Positions 4,737 through 6,902 of a stretch of 6,902 nt of DNA are shown here, in pieces. The notes under the pieces were generated by a model. It was not told where the DNA came from. It did no database searches and saw only the letters and a program-made list of their open reading frames with translations. Source of the stretch: Oscillospiraceae bacterium (GTDB taxonomy: Bacteria; Bacillota; Clostridia; Oscillospirales; Ruminococcaceae); assembly GCA_017472375.1 (NCBI GenBank), contig JAFUQL010000250.1, positions 1-6,902 on the forward strand, given 5' to 3'. How positions within the stretch are numbered: the stretch's first letter is position 1; the number at the start of each line of letters is the position of its first letter. The position numbers and the translations under genes were made by a program.

Positions 4737-5486
4737 TCACAGGTAGTCGAAGGGGTCGCGGTTGGTCTCGCTGACCAGCACCTCCACCCCGGGGACGGCC
4801 TCGCCCAGCCGGCGGGCGATCTCCTCTGCCACCGGCCACTCGGTGCCGAAGTGCCCCGCCGCCATCAGGGTAAAGCCCTCCCCGGCGGCGTCCAGCGCGG
4901 CGTGATGGCTCACCTCGCCGGTGAGCAGGGCATCCGCACCGGCGGCCATGGCGTCGGTCCACATGCCGCCCGCCGCGCCGCCCACCAGCGCCAGACGGCG
5001 CACGGCGGTGCCGCCGTCCACCCACTTCACCGGGGTGTTCAGCCGGTCGGAGACCAGCTCGGCCAGCTCCACCGCATCCATGGGCTGGGGCAGGGTGCCC
5101 ACCCGGCCCAGCACGGCGAAGGGCTCCACCTCGGTCAGCCCGAACCGGGCCGCCAGCAGGTCATTCACGCCGCCGTCGGCCGCATCCAGGTTGGTGTGCA
5201 TGCAGACGGCGGAGATGCCCGCCTGCGCCAGCTTCATGGGCAGGCTGGCCGCGGTCAGCCGCTTCAGGGGCTGGAAGATCACCGGGTGATGGCACACGAT
5301 CATCTCGCAGCCCTTCTCGGCGGCCTCCTGCACCACCGCGCCGGTGATGTCCAGCGCGGTCAGGATGCGGCGCACCGGCCGGTCGCAATCCACCAGCAGG
5401 CCGGGGTTGTCCCAGCCCTCGGCCAGCTCCATGGGGGCCCACTGCTCCATGCAGGCCAGCACCTGCTTTGTGGTAACGGTCGTCAT
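4737..5486 (-). CDS. Nif3-like dinuclear metal-centre protein (YbgI/YqfO family, short form)
   Basis: A 249-residue member of the Nif3/DUF34 family, widespread but of unclear biochemical role; often annotated as GTP cyclohydrolase I type 2, a name that rests on thin evidence. Metal ligands expected in the family are visible: the His pair in CHHP (66-67), Asp101 in HTNLDAADGG (97-106), His212 and Glu216 in GHFGTEWP. The GWDNPGLL signature is at 24-31 and GEVSHH at 190-195. The length matches the short E. coli YbgI type and lacks the PII-like insert that makes Bacillus YqfO about 370 residues. I chose the ATG at 5486-5484 with AAGGAG 7 nt upstream; the frame stays open 38 codons further upstream but that part is basic and unlike the family. 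Pairing with trmK is a conserved Firmicute arrangement. Confidence 0.92.
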   Translation of the reverse strand: MTTVTTKQVLACMEQWAPMELAEGWDNPGLLVDCDRPVRRILTALDITGAVVQEAAEKGCEMIVCHHPVIFQPLKRLTAASLPMKLAQAGISAVCMHTNLDAADGGVNDLLAARFGLTEVEPFAVLGRVGTLPQPMDAVELAELVSDRLNTPVKWVDGGTAVRRLALVGGAAGGMWTDAMAAGADALLTGEVSHHAALDAAGEGFTLMAAGHFGTEWPVAEEIARRLGEAVPGVEVLVSETNRDPFDYL

Positions 5487-5656
5487 GGTCTCTCTCCTTC
5501 TCCCGGGGCGTGTGCGCCCCAAAATAAGCCCTTGCAGGCGCGTCTGCCCGTTCAGCAGGGTCGTTCTCCCCTGCCGCAGCAAACGGCCCACAGGGCGCAA
5601 AAACAGCGTTTCCAGCGCAATACCTGCCCGGGCGTAAAACGCCTCAGGGCAGGCCG
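5487..5656 (-). other. 170-nt spacer with two strong hairpins between trmK and the Nif3-family gene
   Basis: Right after the trmK stop CCTGCCC pairs with GGGCAGG (5653-5647 with 5629-5623), enclosing GGCGT/ACGCC (5643-5639 with 5635-5631), a 12-bp structure without a U-tract. Close to the next gene GGGGCG/CGCCCC (5520-5515 with 5510-5505, 4-nt loop) ends a few bases before its Shine-Dalgarno site. I see no convincing promoter. The structures may be processing or stability elements in a shared mRNA. Confidence 0.4.
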
Positions 5657-6316
5657 TCAGCCCTCCAGGAGCCCTTCCAGCTCGGCCAGCAGCCGGTCGA
5701 TGGGCTCCCGCTCCGGCCCGGGCGCGCCGATGCGGTACTTCTGCAGCTTGGGCAGCTGCTGGCGCAGGTAGCTCTGCCAGCCCTCTGCGCCCTCCAGATG
5801 GCCCAGGATGCAGAACCGCCCGGTGGGCTCCTCCGCCTCGCCGGTGTACTCGGCGGCGATCACCGTGTACCAGCGCCCGTTGGCGTGGGCCAGCCGCTCC
5901 TCCACCATGGCGAAGCCGCTGCGCCGCAGCCAGCGCCGCAGGATGGAGTGCTTGGTGGCGGGCACCAGCACCAGCCGCACCGCCGGGTCAAACACCCAGC
6001 GGGCGGCCTCCAGGATCTGAATGATGGTCTCGGTGCCCATGCCGGCGATGATCACGTCCTGCACCTCGCCGGGCTGCAGCACCGAAAGGCCGTCCCCCAG
6101 GCGGAGGTCGGCCTTGTGGATGAGTCCTTTTGCGGTCAGGTTGCGCTCGGCCACCGACAGGGGCATGGGGCGCAGGTCGGCGGCAATGACCCGGGGACAG
6201 CGCCCGCTGCCCAGCAGGGCCGCCGTCAGGATGCCATGGTCGCAGCCGATGTCCGCCGCCGGGTGCCCGGGGCGCACCAGCTCAGCCGCCGCCCGCAGCC
6301 GCGCGTCCAGGTGCAT
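5657..6316 (-). CDS. trmK: tRNA (adenine(22)-N(1))-methyltransferase TrmK
   Basis: A 219-residue class I SAM-dependent methyltransferase of the TrmK (YqfN) family, which methylates N1 of A22 in the D-loop region of tRNAs. The SAM-binding motif I reads AADIGCDHGILTAAL (20-34), with the family-specific D-I-G-x-D-H core; the acidic strand-2 residue is in AADLRPMP (45-52). GDGL (74-77) and DVIIAGMGTETI (87-98) give the motif IV region, and NGRWYTVIAAE (145-155) is the typical later strand. The C-terminal 60 residues form the charged helical tail of the family. The ATG is 3 nt from the upstream stop (TGAGCCATG) and has no recognisable Shine-Dalgarno sequence, so translation probably depends on ribosomes finishing the DUF1858 gene. 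Confidence 0.93.
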   Translation of the reverse strand: MHLDARLRAAAELVRPGHPAADIGCDHGILTAALLGSGRCPRVIAADLRPMPLSVAERNLTAKGLIHKADLRLGDGLSVLQPGEVQDVIIAGMGTETIIQILEAARWVFDPAVRLVLVPATKHSILRRWLRRSGFAMVEERLAHANGRWYTVIAAEYTGEAEEPTGRFCILGHLEGAEGWQSYLRQQLPKLQKYRIGAPGPEREPIDRLLAELEGLLEG

Positions 6317-6319
6317 GGC

Positions 6320-6583
6320 TCAGTTGCCGAAGTGGGCGTTCAGGTTCTCCACCAGAGCGTCCACGTCGGTGCCGTGCACGGCGCAGGCCTGCTCCAGGCT
6401 CTCGCCGCGGGAGTGGGGGCAGCCCAGGCAGTGCATGCCGATCTCCAGGAAGTAGGGCGCAGTGGTCTCGTCGGCGTCCAGGATGTCGCCGATGATGGTG
6501 TCCTTGGTGATGATCATGGTCTTGGTCTCCTTCTTGGGCGCGGCTTTCGCGCCGGTGATGAACTCTTTCAGTTTGTTAATCAT
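6320..6583 (-). CDS. DUF1858 domain protein (hybrid-cluster-protein-associated redox disulfide type)
   Basis: An 87-residue protein whose last 65 residues are a DUF1858 domain: IITKDTIIGDIL (24-35), a FLEIGMHCLGCPHS motif (45-58) with Cys52 and Cys55, and ESLEQACAVHG (61-71) with Cys67. The CxxC pair is the presumed redox-active or metal-binding site; the exact function of the family is unknown, though members often accompany or fuse to anaerobic redox enzymes. The 22-residue N-terminal extension is basic (MINKLKEFITGAKAAPKKET). The ATG at 6583-6581 has AAAGGAG 8-9 nt upstream, but a second in-frame ATG at 6517-6515 also has AAGGAG 9 nt upstream and would give a domain-only 65-residue form. 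The gene sits 31 nt after the membrane protein gene and 3 nt before trmK, so the three are probably co-transcribed. Confidence 0.88.
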   Translation of the reverse strand: MINKLKEFITGAKAAPKKETKTMIITKDTIIGDILDADETTAPYFLEIGMHCLGCPHSRGESLEQACAVHGTDVDALVENLNAHFGN

Positions 6584-6614
6584 ACCCGGTTTCTCCTTTC
6601 TTTGCAAGAGCGGG

Positions 6615-6902
6615 TCAGTGTGCGGCGTACAGGTACATGGCCTGCATCAGGGCCAGCGCGGGCAGCAGCACCGCGCCGAGGCGCACCGGGCGGCTCAGGT
6701 CGCGCCCAAGGCGCAGCCAGCCGTTCTCGCCCCACAGCAGCAGGGCCAGCGGCAGCACCGGCAGGAAGTACCGCCCCTGCAGGCCGAACAGGATCTCATA
6801 GTTGACGGGGGTCCAGGTGAGGCAGGCGAACACCAGCAGCCCGCTGACCCCCGCCAGAATGAGGGCCATGGTCCAGCGGTGGGCCTTCCCCAGCCGGGGA
6901 GC
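6615..6902 (-). CDS. DUF2142-type integral membrane protein (C-terminal part, cut by window edge)
   Basis: The last 95 codons of a gene that enters from the high-coordinate end; no start is visible. The sequence has three hydrophobic segments (about visible residues 12-29, 44-57 and 75-92) and the motif VNYEILFGLQGRYFLPVLPL, whose G-x-Q-G-R-Y-F-L-P core is characteristic of DUF2142 proteins, predicted polytopic membrane proteins found near cell-surface polysaccharide and glycosyltransferase genes. Biochemical function is not established. It ends with TGA at 6617-6615, 31 nt before the DUF1858 gene. The short visible part limits confidence; another glycosyltransferase-C-like membrane family cannot be excluded. 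Confidence 0.72.
   Translation of the reverse strand, partial: APRLGKAHRWTMALILAGVSGLLVFACLTWTPVNYEILFGLQGRYFLPVLPLALLLWGENGWLRLGRDLSRPVRLGAVLLPALALMQAMYLYAAH

Noticed and set aside
5487..5600. N-terminal extension of the Nif3-family protein up to 5600
   Set aside because: The extension is Arg-rich, unlike the family, and the ATG at 5486 has a clear AAGGAG site and gives the normal length.
484..6805. Several long open frames on the plus strand (for example 484-1413, 1113-2198, 2840-4774, 4719-5771, 5798-6805)
   Set aside because: They lie opposite well-identified genes, their translations are low-complexity in Gly, Ala, Leu, His and Val as expected for antisense of GC-rich codons, and they have no recognisable domains.

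Overview
The window is a GC-rich stretch of a bacterial chromosome in which every gene I can support reads on the minus strand. The gene families (RqcH/NFACT, a TrmK and Nif3 pair, a DUF1858 redox protein, S10-operon ribosomal proteins in bacterial order), the strong AGGAGG-type ribosome binding sites and the GC-rich third codon positions suggest a Firmicute (Bacillota) of the Clostridia. A gut Oscillospiraceae relative (Faecalibacterium/Gemmiger/Subdoligranulum-like) is plausible, but that is an inference from protein flavour and composition, not a proven assignment.

In transcription order (high to low coordinates) the window starts with the C-terminal end of a DUF2142-type membrane protein (6902-6615). 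A small DUF1858 CxxC protein follows, then trmK (tRNA adenine-N1 methyltransferase), only 3 nt further on. After a 170-nt spacer comes a short Nif3-family metal protein. A 142-nt spacer then holds a long hairpin and a possible promoter, followed by rqcH (ribosome quality control, alanine tailing). A clear intrinsic terminator closes rqcH.

The 620-nt gap 2229-2848 is the regulatory centre of the window. It contains the rqcH terminator, two sigma70-type promoters (P1 TTGACA-18-TATACT, P2 TTGCAA-17-TATTAT), each with the same T-tract/A-tract module just upstream of its -35 box, and a predicted 320-525 nt structured leader for the S10 operon with two terminator-like hairpins.

The S10 operon then runs rpsJ, rplC, rplD, rplW, rplB (cut by the window edge). 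The rplD-rplW junction is tightly coupled (TAATG). An unusually long 150-nt spacer between rpsJ and rplC contains four small hairpins.

Functionally this is mostly a translation neighbourhood: ribosomal proteins, rescue of stalled 60S/50S-type complexes (RqcH) and tRNA modification (TrmK). I see no mobile element, CRISPR array, tRNA, rRNA, phage or defence genes. The proteins are ordinary; what deserves a second look is non-coding: the S10 leader, the rpsJ-rplC spacer and the hairpin before rqcH.
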